A stretch of DNA of 64,000 bases from Phoronis australis (taxonomy: Eukaryota; Phoronida; Phoronidae), in assembly GCA_002633005.1 (NCBI GenBank), contig NMRA01000455.1, positions 276,595 to 340,594 of the forward strand, given 5' to 3'. Positions 23,501 to 35,942 of the stretch are shown one piece after another. The translations under genes and the position numbers were made by a program. The notes under the pieces were generated by a model. That model saw only the letters and a list, made by a program, of their open reading frames with translations. It did not search any database and was not told the DNA's origin. How positions within the stretch are numbered: position 1 is the first letter of the stretch; the number at the start of each line of letters is the position of its first letter.

Positions 23501-26500
23501 AATGTTTACACAGCGTAAGAGCGTGACAGCCATAAAATAATAAAACACAAATCAATCATGATTGGCATATAACAAGATTCAAGCCTCACCTCCACGAAGA
23601 CGAATTCGCACGAGATGCTGGTACAGCAAACGGTTGAATTCGGCGAGTGCGTCATACCATGGCTGGACCACCGATATTGGCATGTTTAACGTGTAGTCTC
23701 TGACTTGTTGATTGAAGAATGTTCCCATAATTGTACCGTCACGGTCCGTGCTAAAGAAAAAGTAAAAGTTTTGATTCATTTTTTTGTTAGTAGATGTGAC
23801 GTGGTGTTAAACGGTGGCTCAATTCACATAGTAGGCCTATCGGAGCTGGCGTGAGTGTATAAGCACGAGAAGTGTTCATGGAACTCGGTACCATGACGCA
23901 CTGGTTCCTCGGTAGAATGCCAATGATAACGTTGAACAATTGGAGGATCTACAACTTAGGAACTGGCAAAAGAAGTGGAAGCGTGGCATTCGTATCACAA
24001 AGAGTATCTCGTAGGAAGGAAAAGTTTATTCCAAACATGCTGTTTTATACGTCTTATTTGTCCCCATTCGCTATTACAGATTTGTGTACTAGTCTGTAAA
24101 ATAGCAACAACAAATGCCATGGTAAGATTTAATACCTCGCTATAACAGCTCCTCTCCGGGTGGATATTGGGTTCAATTTCAAACGTCGGAGAAGCCATGA
24201 AATCAAAAAGTACAATTATGACGTCATGCACGTCTAATGTCTAATCTAAACAGTTACGACTTCATGTCACTCAGTATCTCTTGCGTCACTACACTTGTTA
24301 GTGCCTTCGTGAAATTCAAAAACATTTATTGAAGTCCATATTTGCTTATTTATCACAGTGAAAATAACCCTTTAGTGTCACCGCTACTGAGCTTGGCAGT
24401 CTTTGTTTTAACCCATCCATTCCTAACACCACTTATCAAAAATTCAAAAGACAAACTGAAATGGAGATAATTCTTACTCTATAATTGGGCGCCTGTAATG
24501 GAGATGGAAGTCATACTCTGCTCTTCCGACGTCATAGTAATCAACGGGAACGGAGGCTAGCAGACTATAAGCATCCGGGTCCTTTTGCTTTAACAATTTC
24601 GCTGCGTAGATGCCGTCTGCGAACTCATTACCGCCACCCTCGCCAGCACACTGCTTTATACAGTGAAGCACTTGGACATTAGGAGAGTACTTGTAGAACG
24701 GTAGATCCACGTGTAAGCCTAGTTTTCTGTCTGTGTAAGCGACATTGTTTGGATTGGCAACTGTGACAACGTCGAATGTCGTCCTGAAATGTACGATTTT
24801 ATGGAAAGTTAAACATAGTGACTATTTTTGGAATTGGCCACGAACTTTAAAATGGATGTGACAAACACGAGTATCAGTATTGGATTTCGTTTCAGTTATT
24901 TTTCTGGCTAAGGTCGGAAATTAAAATGGTCACAATTCTCGCAACAACATCAACAAAAAGATTTTCTCGAAAAAGACAACCAAGAAAAATATTATTGAGT
25001 TTGTCAGAACTGATCATTTCGGTCATGGCTGAATAGCAGAGAACCCAATAACGACTGTCTGCTTACCCAAAGAAGCGGCATGGGTCTATTTTCGGGAACG
25101 TTGCAATATTAAAATTTCTCAGAATGCATTGTTTTACCTATCCACCCAGGGGCTTACAAGCAGGCCCGGGAGATTACGGTAAAATTCAGACTCACCCGTA
25201 GTTGGTTTCATGCACGTGAGAATTCACTGTTCTCTTGCTCATTTCTGCCACTGCAGTGTGCGGTGGGCAGTCTTCCACGATAACGAGGCCGCTAGTCCAT
25301 AGCTTCAACAGAAATCCAAAGAGGACTTGATCGTCAGCCATTACCTTAAAATAAAACGATTTGTGAAATAAATAATCACAAAAAACACGAATTGATGATC
25401 AAAACACAACTTTGTGTAATATTCACAAAACAGATCTCGTAAATCCCTGTAGAATGCAATTTGTTTTAACATTTTTTTCTCCATTAACTCCTAATGTTGC
25501 TAAAAACCCATTTCTACAAGAACCACTAGATTTTGGCCACGTTCCGTTATAAAACTGGTCTCAATTTACTCCTTATTTACTGATTTTTTATTTGCCAAGA
25601 ACTTGCAGTTTTTCAATGCTCACGATAATGCTCGGGACCTAAAATGACCCGCAGTGTTAAACCAGCTTCACCGAGTGAACTTGCTGCCCAGTAATAACGA
25701 AGTCCCAGTTCTTCCCGAGTCAACAAGTCACTTCAGTTCTAATGTACATATAAGCGCGGGCAGTTTGAGACCAATTTTACGACAGCAAGTTGATAGAAGG
25801 GAGAACAGTTGCAGGTTGAGGAGCGTTCAAGAATAGTTGTGTGGAGCGCAAGATCCAATTCTTAAATCTTAGGTCACCTTTCATGAGACGGACCCTGGAA
25901 ATTTTTCATTTGAAGAAGTTTTTATTGCACTGCAGGTGATTTTGTGAGAGTGGTAATAAAAACGTTTCAAAGCGTGCAAATGTGCAACCACGAACATCAC
26001 ATACTTTCTCGTTAACTCATTGACAACCCTTTCTCTCTTTTTTCCTTGCGTGCTTCTTTTTTACGCACTAAGAAACCCTTCTTCCGGATTTCTTGCCTTG
26101 AGCAACATATTTTATCGCGAACAACTCGTATTCTTAAGACAGTTTCGATATTTTATACAAAACTTACTGGTTGTGAGAATTGAACGATTTTGAAAATAGC
26201 ACTGCGGTTTTCCAGTGAAGAATATTCGAAAAAAAAAAGATAATTCCGAAACAAAATACAGCTCCTGAAACAAGATTAGTGTTCATGAGAAGAAAACATT
26301 CCTGAGCGGTTCATGTTTGACAATAAAGGGCTAGAGACAGAAGCCTCAATGCAAACAATTTATCTTGAAAAATAAAATTAATGAACCCTGATAAACGAAT
26401 TAAGAACTCGCCTCATTAATGTTCGTGCACATACATGTAAGCATAGTGACAACTGAAACATTGTCCGTAGCAACAACCGTTAACACTTGTAAACAGTGAA

Positions 26501-29500
26501 AAGGAGAAGATTTTATACACAACGACGACACTATTGAAATGATCAGTGCACAATAGAACCACACAAAGCAATAAGAAGCTACATGTATGTTGAGGTTTAT
26601 AAACCTAAGTAAAATTCACAAACTTGTGACAAGAAAAATTCGTCGGCCGAGAAATTACCAAAACATAAATCACCAAGACAGTTTTCCTTCTATACGATCA
26701 CCAGATTGCAATTTTAAGTGATGCCGCTTGGTCCGAGGAACCCTTTTCACGCAGAACGGTTCGCTGAGGACGCCACGCCATCTATCAGAAAAGAAAAAAA
26801 ATGGTCTTCAGCACTGTTGGCTGCGTTCTGTAGCGCAGCGAGATCATGCAAGTCTCCACCAGATGTCGCTTTGTATTACAATTGAAGTACGAAGTCACAC
26901 TAGCTTTACTCGTGGGCCGGTTCTTGTGTCTGTAGAACAGGCTCCAGATATTCACCGGTATGCTGCCGCAACAGTTCAAGTGGCGCTGGGTACGAGACTG
27001 GCTCCCGATGGGTAGCCAAGCCTGCTAGGAAGAGTTGCCAGGTGAACCCCCATGTAAACAAAGTATTTGTCACTAAAAATCAAGATTTGTTGCGTCCATG
27101 TATTCGTGATGGCAATAAAGTGCCTATAGTGGTTACGCGGGCGCCAACTGTTTGGTCGGTGCCCTGACGAGGGTGCTCCCCAAATTACCTCTGGTCTATG
27201 AAAACAATTAACGGAAATACACGTATCTCTAAGTTACGCACATTTCGCAAACAATTCTTCGCAGGACATCACTTTTGAAATGAAGTCACTGGAGCAGACG
27301 AAACACAGGCTGTTCTAAGGGGACGACGGCGGTGTTCCTGTTTGGGAGTGCTTTTAAAGAAATCACTTAAAAATGATTTCTGTTTTGATTGATGAAATAA
27401 ATAACCTAGACAACATATCAAGAAACAATTCGATATGAATAATATGAACACGGCCCCAGAAATCTCATTGCATAATATCCAGGTTCTCATTCACTCCCTT
27501 GCATACAGTCACTAGTAAGACCGCGCTCAGAGGAGTAGGAGACAAGGACAGTGCTCGACTGTCTCCCAGTAAAGCTAGGATTTGAACCCGGATCTTCCTA
27601 ACGGGAGTCCGGAGCTCAAACCACTGAGCCACTATGTATCTGGTATAATTTTCTATGAATCATTTCTCGATTACAAGTACACAATCAGAACTACTGTTGT
27701 CTACCTTTCAGTTTTCTGTCATAAAAATGAAAATCATTTAATGGCAACTCTCCACTGTCGTATAAAAACATGGCTGACAACGGTCGTTAGAGATAAGTAA
27801 CTCGCAAAGGTTAAGAATATTGGATTGAACATAATCGTATACATTGTAAAGGTCAATGAACATTAAAAAGGCCAAGGTTTAAGTCCAAGTTTTAAAACAA
27901 TCGGAAGCACCGTGACTCAGACAATCTACTGAAAGCTCATGGGTACTCCATGTAGGCGCCTTTTGGACGCGACCAAAATCGCAATTTTCGGGACTTGCCC
28001 TGAAAATTTCTCTCAAAGACTATGGTTGTGCTCCCTCTTACCACTTCCTACACCCGCATCTCTCTGCATGAAAGGTCTAAATGGGAAGAGTAGAAACTCA
28101 CCCCGGGAACCTAGCTAGACATTCTGTAGCGCTACCTGTTGGCGGAGATGGTAGATCAATATGCAGATGTTCGAGTTTACCACATCCAAGTTGCTATTTT
28201 CTCATAGAGACAAAAATATACATAATCCAGGACGCAGGGTGGAATTGACGAAACTGGTGAGTGTGGTGACCGGGAGTATAATAGTGAAACAATTTAAACT
28301 TCTTGCCACCCTGGTGTTTCCGATTGGTCTAATGCCAAAATGCGTTTGTTAATGGTCATGCAACAGTATACTGCATATACCCTTAGACATGATTGTACCA
28401 GGCAACTGAAATGCCACTCTTCAAAAGCTCTATCTGTTATCCAGGTTCTGTACCCACATGCGGTACCTAAAGAAACTCTTCATTTTACCCTCACCAATTT
28501 AGAACACGTGATAAGTTTAATCACTGAGTCGAAAAGACAACTCTAAACTTTCACAATCTCCCGCCCCCACTGATTGCGCCTGCCTATTTTATCATTGTAT
28601 TTGGAGAAAGTGGGCGGGACGTCCGCGGAAACCTAGTTAGAGTTGAATGAGTACTCTTAATGCAGGGGACAGCTGTAACACACTACCGTGGCCATTTTTT
28701 GTGGTAGTGCACCACCATGAATGAAAATTAAGTCAAGAACTCGTATTGAATTCAGTTCAGTTTGAAAACATTTGGAGTGGTATTGAATGAGTATTATAGT
28801 AGCAAGGGTTCTATCGAACTAACTTGTATTAAAATCCGTTGATGAAGGTAAGCGGAAAAAGTATCTTTAACATGGAATAAGCACAACTTTTTATCTTGTA
28901 ATAATGGGCAAAAAAGGAAATGCAAAATGACAACTTCAGCTTTTGAAGTTGAGTGGATTTCTTTTCCCCTGATTTCCCTGCACGTAAATGTTTTAATCTC
29001 GATTAAAACGTTTTTTCCGAACTTTTTAGCGCATTCCGATTTCCACGGCAAATTGTTGTTTGTCAGTTCTAATAGCTGCACTAAAGACCAGCGCCGACTC
29101 ACAGTTTCGAGCGGATAAAAGTCAGAGTCCCACTGCAGGTCAAGCCGGTTGCTCACCTTTCGAGTAACAGGGTCTCAGATAGTGTGTCTACATGTACCAT
29201 TGTGAAGAGAGTTCAGTGCCTGAGCGAATGTCTGGAGATAACGTTATATATTTGTGGGATCTCATTTTTTACAGGTGCGAGTCAATAGTTGCTGCGCAAT
29301 TCGACTGAGATCTGTATGACACTAAGGTCTGCGCTTTCAATCTACGGACTTCCAACCCTGTTTGGATTCAGGGTTTGTTTTCTAAGCGGTTCCTAAGTGT
29401 ATTTTGCCGTACAGTTAGATGGCTGGCTACACCCAACGTCGCTTTTTATCTTCATCAACCTCACTGTAACAAGGAAGCGTAGCTTCACTGCATGCACAAG

Positions 29501-32500
29501 AATTAAAAGATACACCACAGCAAGTGATGACGATTTGTTTGTGTCCCGTGTACAGTATGTCCAACCCAAGCGACGACCGCAGTGGAGACTGAGATATCGA
29601 CTCTCATTCGTTGTCATATATCATTGTATTCGTAACATCAGTTTTTTATTTATGTATTTGTATATAATCATTGTATATAGACTTCTTTGTATTTTTTACC
29701 CAGATCTAATGCCTCTTGGCGCTTTCTGGGTTATGTATATTCATTGTATTCTGAAGATTTCGTAATAAACATTAACAAAAACTCTGAGCACACCGCTGTT
29801 TGTGAGAACGGAGTCGGCTAGACCACCGGTCAACGACCTTTGGCTGGTTAGCCGGGACTTGTTTGACAAAGATTTGTGGACTGTGCTTTTTATAAAAATT
29901 CACTTAATCCTTACTTTTTGATCAGGAATAGCCTTCATTCAATGGGTTTGGAAACATCACTGGCACTTAAATACAATTCGTAACTGTTCGCTTCCTGACT
30001 GGGCAATCCTAATGGTTGACGTTTGTCCAAACCTTTGAATTCTTAAAGATGTATTTGCATACTCCTAACTATGGTAATGTATATCAAGAACTAAACGACA
30101 ATGCTATTTGAACGTCGTCTACGTTAAACAAAGTGCAGTTGTATTCATCGACAACTTGTAAATGTGAAAATAAAAGTTCTGCAAATACAGTAGGTGACCT
30201 CTGCGGCACTAATGACGTACCTTAGGGGCTCACATTGCCCGCACCGTGCAGTGTTATTCCCCAGCACCACGTCCCGATACTTACTAGACATGTTTGAGTT
30301 ATTTACGGCGGATCATTTTCGTCGGTCACAAACTCGTTCTTAAAAACATTTGGAAATTTTCAACCTACTTCGTATTCACGTCGTCGCTATATGTTGTGTT
30401 TCTAACAAATTTGACCAAGCAATCACAGAGATAAGGAATTAGCATGCAAGTTGCACTTGAAGGCACCCCGGCACTATACTCAAGAGATCCATGGGATCCA
30501 CTATACTACCGCAAGTATACTGGCTGATCCTATGCATTCATTTGATGGTAATTCCATTCGGCTACTAAAATTAAGTACGCGCACCGACATTGGCACTCGT
30601 AGCCTAACATCCTTATCCTACGCTGAATGTTCGTTTCTACGTGTAGATTAACCAAGTATATACATATCGAATAAGTACGTTTTACGCTGAGAATGTCACT
30701 CGTTTAAGAACCCTTTGACGTGTCAAAGATTTACTGTCCAGCTAGCCATCGGATGGTGTGAATAATCAAAGTACAACGACTAACTACGGTGGCATCAGAA
30801 GCGTTCTCAGCATCAGAATGCTGTTAACTCCATGTTTGAACAAGAAGAAAATTCCTCTTACACCAAACATATGTACATGTGTTTTTGTGTACAGGAAAAG
30901 TGTAATTTCTTATGTTTGCTTACTAATGAATACTATCAATTGTTTTGTTTTAATTGATACGGGGTCAATCAATTTTGTTCATGGCGTAATACAAAAATGT
31001 GTGATGAAACCCAGACAGAGTCCATATTACCGTAATACTTGACCGAGCGTCGTAAAAACTATTACACATCAGATACTCAGTGAGAGATAAGACCTCAGAA
31101 AAAGTAAACGTCTCTCCCAGGGATTATCGACAGGGCTGCGTTCCGTAAACCCAGGTCACTCTCGTGTAATACAAATTCCTATGGAATACATTCCAGTTTC
31201 CATCTTTCTAAAAATTATAATAGGGTTACATTAGACAAAATAGATACAGGGTGTTACCTTTCTGGCTGAATAAGAATCAAACAGGAACACGTTCAGGCAA
31301 AAAAAAACAAAAACAAGCAGACCGTCTCGAAAATTCGTCGAGCAAAAATTTGGTTGCAGGCAAAACTTTTGTAATTGCAAATAATTCACGTATTACGTGC
31401 AAAGGTGCAGAGTAGTATCTCTGTACTTTGTTTGCCCGAGTTTTCCTAAAGTTTGATCATGCAGTTACGAGTACAGGTGCAAGAGTGGCATCCATAGACA
31501 ATTTAACATGCACGTTTTTGCTTTGGGCTAATCTAATCGTGCATGTATGTACACGCATTACAACTCTTATTTACTGTACATGCTCATATTTGCGCCTATG
31601 CGTCTTTTTCAGAAAAAGACTAAAGCCCATCTACGGTTCTCTTTGCTATTTTAGCTCATATATGTCGTTGCTAAGAACGTACTGGTCGCGTTGGTCATGA
31701 CATTCAAAAGGCCTATGGCCTAACCAGCACAAGACCTGGACTCCTTTACAGTAATGACGAGTGATCAGTTATCAGCAAAAATTTAAAAAATGTTGTCTCG
31801 AGCTTCGTAGAAGTTATCGAAAATCGCGAGTGAAATCCAAAGACTTGACTGTGAATAGACTTAGTGAGCCTGCTTCGAAATTTCGCCGACTTTCGACGAG
31901 AAATGACCAGGTCGAAAGACGGGTTTTAGCAGCTTTGAAACATAAAACGGGAACGACAAAATAGTTCACACACCCTATCCATCACCACTGAACCGCGACA
32001 GTCTCACAAAAATGTCAGCTTTACCTGATCGTAGCTAAACTTTGGGATAGTATAATCTGCTCCCCATTCTTCTTGGGGTGGGCTGAATTCGTTCAACCTT
32101 GACTGCTGTTCTTTTGGGTCAAAACTTTTGGTCTTCAACCAGTCGACCGAAAACTCACTCTGATGTCCATCCGCCCATTCACACTTCAGTACTTTTCCAT
32201 CATCACTTGCCTAAAAGTACAGCAAAAATAATCAACGTGATGAGTCTTACTTGCAAAAAGTTGAAAAGAATACACGATTATGAGGTTGCTCCTGGAGTGT
32301 TGAAAATCGAGAGCGACTAGGTCACTACAGGGGAGACTATCCTCTGATTTTAGCTGGACGGTCCTCAAAACGAAAATATGACAGCTTAAAAGTCACCAGG
32401 ACATTTTACTGCATAATTTTAATAGCTGTTTTTGGACTGGAATTGAACTCTACCTCACCTTTTTAGAGAAAAAAACTACAACAGCGTAGAGCCCTCTGAC

Positions 32501-33117
32501 CCGGTGTACTGAACATGTGAAGGTTGAAGAAAATTTGCAATGAGAGTTTATCACAACAAAAGTCCACAAAAAGTATTTTAGCATGGACGGGTTTCTACTT
32601 ATGGCGTCGACTGGCCTTTTCATTGCAACCATTTCAAAAGTATTAAACATAGAACGTATCGAGATCTCTGAATGTATCACGTGATTACCAAAATTGATGA
32701 CTACCAACTGGTCAGACAAAATTCTGCTTGTTTATATAGTGTAACTACATGTGTATAATATGTGGTTACCTTAACCGAACTTAAGTCTACATTCGTGTCC
32801 AAATCTCCAGCCAGAAGAACCCTGCTTTTCGCGCTCGAGTTGTGACATTCGCTGCACAAACAACTGTCCCGCAGCCAAACAATCGGGTACATTTGAAGGC
32901 GGCCATCTTGCATTTTCACATTGACAAGTCTGCTCCTTCCATCGTTGTGGACTTCCGAGATGAATTCTTGCCAAGCCCAGTTGCTTGTCGAAAATCTTCT
33001 TTGATGGAAACATGCGTTTGTTGAGAGTTTTGTTACGTGCTTTAAAGAGGAATTACTGGTCGTCAACTTGGAAAGTTTAGCCAATCGAGGCAAAAATCTT
33101 AGTGCCATTGGTTTCAT
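20382..33117 (-). CDS. Gamma-butyrobetaine dioxygenase-like gene, paralogue B (complete, 434 aa)
   Basis: Six coding exons: 33117-32770, 32210-32025, 25344-25196, 24783-24478, 23750-23590 and 20536-20382. Intron phases are 0, 0, 2, 2, 1, identical to paralogue A where comparable. The total is 1305 bases including TGA. In-frame TAA-TAG lies five codons upstream of the ATG. Residues 1-40 are basic and hydroxylated-residue-rich, like a mitochondrial presequence. Zinc ligands are Cys86, Cys88, Cys91 and His132. Fe ligands are His252 and Asp254 (GLHVDLP) and His396 (RVLHGR), and Arg409 sits 13 residues after that His, as expected for 2-oxoglutarate binding. Human BBOX1 is 387 residues, so the extra length is mostly the leader. 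All catalytic residues are present, so it should be an active enzyme. The substrate (gamma-butyrobetaine versus trimethyllysine or another betaine) is inferred. The C-terminal RQLMGVYWSWDEI is rather TMLHE-like, while HCIKQ is BBOX-like. Confidence 0.93.
22110..23300. repeat. Degenerate tandem repeat, about three units of 300-500 bp
   Basis: Inside intron 5 of paralogue B the same ordered landmarks recur. They are ATCAAGG(G/A)(A/G)CGC followed by a GAG(A/T)T-type stretch (22119, 22617, 23007), then a (T/C)GACGAGAT motif, then GACCTCGA and GCGAGATA/ACGAGATA with TCGGACGAAAC, and CGGTAAGTCAGT(C/G) (twice). Units are strongly diverged and non-coding. Confidence 0.5.
23590..23750 (-). CDS. Paralogue B coding exon 5
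   Basis: 161 bases, acceptor CTTTAG| and donor GAG|GTGAGG. It encodes TDRDGTIMGTFFNQQVRDY and VVQPWYDALAEFNRLLYQ, ending RLRGG with a phase-1 split codon. Confidence 0.92.
24478..24783 (-). CDS. Paralogue B coding exon 4 (HxD iron ligands)
   Basis: 306 bases with VAYTDRKLGLHVDLPFYKY, LHCIKQCAGEGGGNEFADG and HYRRPII. It holds the His-x-Asp Fe ligands. About 19 of 102 residues differ from paralogue A by my count. Confidence 0.94.
25196..25344 (-). CDS. Paralogue B coding exon 3
   Basis: 149 bases, acceptor TTTAAG| and donor ACGG|GTGAGT. It begins VMADDQVLFGFL and ends HVHETNYG with a split Gly codon completed by exon 4. Confidence 0.9.
27556..27640 (-). mobile_element. tRNA-like / tRNA-derived SINE head
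   Basis: On the minus strand there is an A-box-like GTGGCTCAGTGGTTTGAGC and a perfect-looking B-box GGTTCAAATCC, 40 bases apart, with a paired GGAC/GTTAGGAAGATCC region. I could not pair an acceptor stem, so this looks like a tRNA-derived SINE or tRNA pseudogene rather than a working tRNA. It is in intron 2 of paralogue B. Confidence 0.5.
32025..32210 (-). CDS. Paralogue B coding exon 2
   Basis: 62 codons, phase 0, acceptor TTTTAG| and donor CAG|GTAAAG. It contains CEWADGHQSEFSVDWLKTK with the zinc-ligand His, and ends SYDQ. Confidence 0.92.
32770..33117 (-). CDS. Paralogue B coding exon 1
   Basis: 116 codons ending SSVK at donor AAG|GTAACC. It carries the leader (MKPMALRFLPRLAKLSKL) and WLRDSCLCSEC. 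A second Met at codon 4 is an alternative start. An in-frame TAA-TAG upstream limits any extension. Confidence 0.9.
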
Positions 33118-35499
33118 TCCTCTCGTGTCCTATTAGTCAGTCAACTGGAATTTCAAAAGATAGCAATCACAAGATCCATTATAAAACACCACAGCGTTGG
33201 AGTGTAGCCTTTTTACTCCAAGCTGTATCTAGTCAAACCTATTTTCACGTAGTTACAATATACAACTATTTTCAGACGAAAAAGCGTGACATCAGTATCT
33301 TGCAATATCGTCCACCAAAAGCAATACCAAAAAACAACTGTACTTTGGATAAATAGGCTTCATTTCTGCTGCTTCCTCTACTTGCAAATTGAACCGATAA
33401 CGGTGATTTTTGCCAGCATTTTCTGCGCTGGGGTTTCCCAGGCAACTGTTGCACTGATTCATCACTCGCTTAGGGCAACCGATCTTTAGGAAGTCTGTTT
33501 CAACAAAATGCCTATTTGTTATTATTAATTGCGCAACTACTTTCTTGAGTTACTCAAATGCTTTGGAATAAAATTTAATAATCAAGAGTTTCTAGTGTCT
33601 CTAAAAGTTTTCAATCTCCCTTTATCAGGGCTCCTTGCTTAAGTATTTATAGTGGACTCGCGAAGCGCCGTCGGTTTCCATGACATTTTGTTTGGCACTT
33701 CTTGGTGAACCGATTTGAGGTCCAGCTGGCCACGCCACCTGGTGGATCTCCAACACACACTTTTCAGAATACCGCAACGCCCTCTCCGATTCTGCAACAT
33801 ATACACACTACTACGCTGCGAGTCTGCAGAGCACCTGTACCTCAATTCTACACTGCTGTCATGCACGTCGCCCCGTATTTGTTTGTCATTCCTCATTCTG
33901 ATGCCAATGCAATTTTACTGTTCCATATTTTGAGATATAAAATAGGTAAGCGGGATTGAGATGCCGTAGAGTTGGAACACGTCAGGACGTCGCTACCATG
34001 CAGATAACCAGTCAGAACACTGCATTAGTAAACAGCCGTGAATATCGTGTCTCTCAAGTACATAAGCATGTATCATACGACAACTCAGAACAAGATTTTA
34101 GTTATCCTTAAGCACCAAGTTTATTTTTTATTTATACCACTTTCCCGTATAAAATTAGTTTCAAACTGTTCTTATGTCAAGTCAGAAAAGATGTCTACGA
34201 CTACGTTCAGGAAGAAATAAAAGCCCCTTGTCCTACAACATTATCCGGTCTCCACAAGGTGGCGCGTTACCTGTCGTTTCGTGAACCGATCGCGGCTTCA
34301 ACTGGGCAATAACGAAACGTCAGTTTTCCCAGGCCCAGAAACCATTTCTCACCTGAGTTAGTAAACAGTAACATAAAATCTAATTTTATGGCTTTACGTA
34401 GATAGTTAGTTTCTTTCATTGATGGATCATAGCCATGACTTAAAACTTGCGCTTACAAATTACCCACACTCACACCGATCCTCTGCAGACAGTGCATTAC
34501 CATACCCTCTGTGTTCCCATGACAACAAACTTGCCTAATATGGTGGAATTAATTACAAGCACGCTACTTTGTAACAAAGGATTACACGCTCAAGTAACTC
34601 GGGCATGTCTTCATGAATAGGCTTCAGTTGATTTGCTGCTTGGGTTAGGGAAAGCACCTCACCTAGCCTAGTCTTGGTGTAGCAAGGTCTGTAAACTATT
34701 CTCATGGTATGCACGCTATAAAAATGTCAAAGGAACCCATGTTTAGTAATTGGGTGTATTTTCAACCACTTTGTGTCAGAGTTGCAGTTAAAAAATCTAC
34801 ACTTAAGCATTTCTAAACAGGTTTCCATGAAGTACTATAAAAATGTTTACAGAAGGCAGGAGCGCTCTTTTTTAACATGAACGATAATGCCTAAGGGTTT
34901 TACTAGCCAGCCACAATGGTTACGCACAGATACGAATAACTGACTGGTCTCCGATGACCTTCCAAGTGGGCGAATTGAAGAGTCCTTTATCTAAAAGGTT
35001 TCGACAAAACAGGGATTTTGTCACATTTCAGTCACAGTTCGCGGACTTCGAAAAAATCATGAGACTGAAAAATGTGCTCGGAAGCTAACTATCCAATTAA
35101 AATGGCGCTAACTGAAATGAAATTCCATCATGTTATTGATACCGTTGTTTTGCTATCCATGTACCTTTCTTTTTGTTGAAAATATATGATCACGTGACGC
35201 AAGTGGTATTACCTTGGTAAAAAGTCCAAAATCAGAGTCTACATAAAAACTTGCATTTTGATACAACAGAAAGAATTGCTACCTGAAACGCAGCGTCGTC
35301 AAACCAACAAATTATCTTCGCCAGTTACGTTGAACGATGTTTTCCTATCTAACTGTGTGGTTACTTATCCCCGACTACAGTATCACTGACAAGTAAGTGT
35401 TCCTAAATTACACTATCAGTTTGATGATACCCACAGATTGAAGCGTTTTTGTACCAGTATCAAGATCCGGGGGTTAGTCGTGCCGGGTCTGACATTAGT

Positions 35500-35942
35500 T
35501 ACCGGGGGTTTCAGTAGATAACCCGAATCGATGAAACGCTCATGGGTGTTTATTCGGAAAATTAAGCTGAATACACGCCCATGGGCGTTTATTTGGTGTT
35601 ACATCTTGTGGTGTCAAGTGTCCAGACAGCGGGACGTTTAGTTGGAAATTTTCCTCTTAAAAGCCCACTCAGCGTCAACTTTTTGTCACAAATTCAATTC
35701 TGTGGAGCATTGATCATTTATAAAAATGAACAAGGCGTTGGCGAACTATGCATTTATTAACACAAAATTTAAAAACTACGTTTTAAGTAAAAGAATGTCA
35801 AGTCAACAAAACTATGAATTTCCGTTTAAACGCACCCTTTTCCGAATACACGCCCGGGCGTTTATTTGGCTTGGCTAAAACACCTGAAAATTTTCATTTT
35901 CCGAATACACGCCCATGGGCTTATCTACGGAAATTACCGGTA
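35500..35942. mobile_element. Inverted-repeat element with CGCCCATGGGCG modules, copy 1
   Basis: The left end (CCGG...GTAGATAA...GATGAAACGC) is mirrored by the right end, whose reverse reads CCGGTAATTTCCGTAGATAAG then CCCATGGGCG. Palindromic CGCCCATGGGCGT modules recur near both ends. The interior (GGTGTCAAGTGTCCAGACAG, CAAGGCGTTGG(C/T)GAACTATG) is shared with 56767-57195. It has no long ORF, so it is probably a non-autonomous DNA transposon. Confidence 0.65.

Noticed and set aside
27569-27640. Working tRNA gene on the minus strand
   Set aside because: A- and B-boxes are good but no acceptor stem can be paired, so it was called tRNA-derived instead.
28794-29156. 120-codon minus-strand ORF in paralogue B intron 2
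   Set aside because: Protein-like in parts (LETVSRRWSLVQLLELTNNN) but no family recognised, no splice context, and it is not in phase with the dioxygenase exons.
29397-29765. 122-codon plus-strand ORF, AT-rich 3' end with AATAAA near 29763
   Set aside because: Could be the tail of a non-LTR element, but no reverse transcriptase or endonuclease motif was found, so it was not listed.
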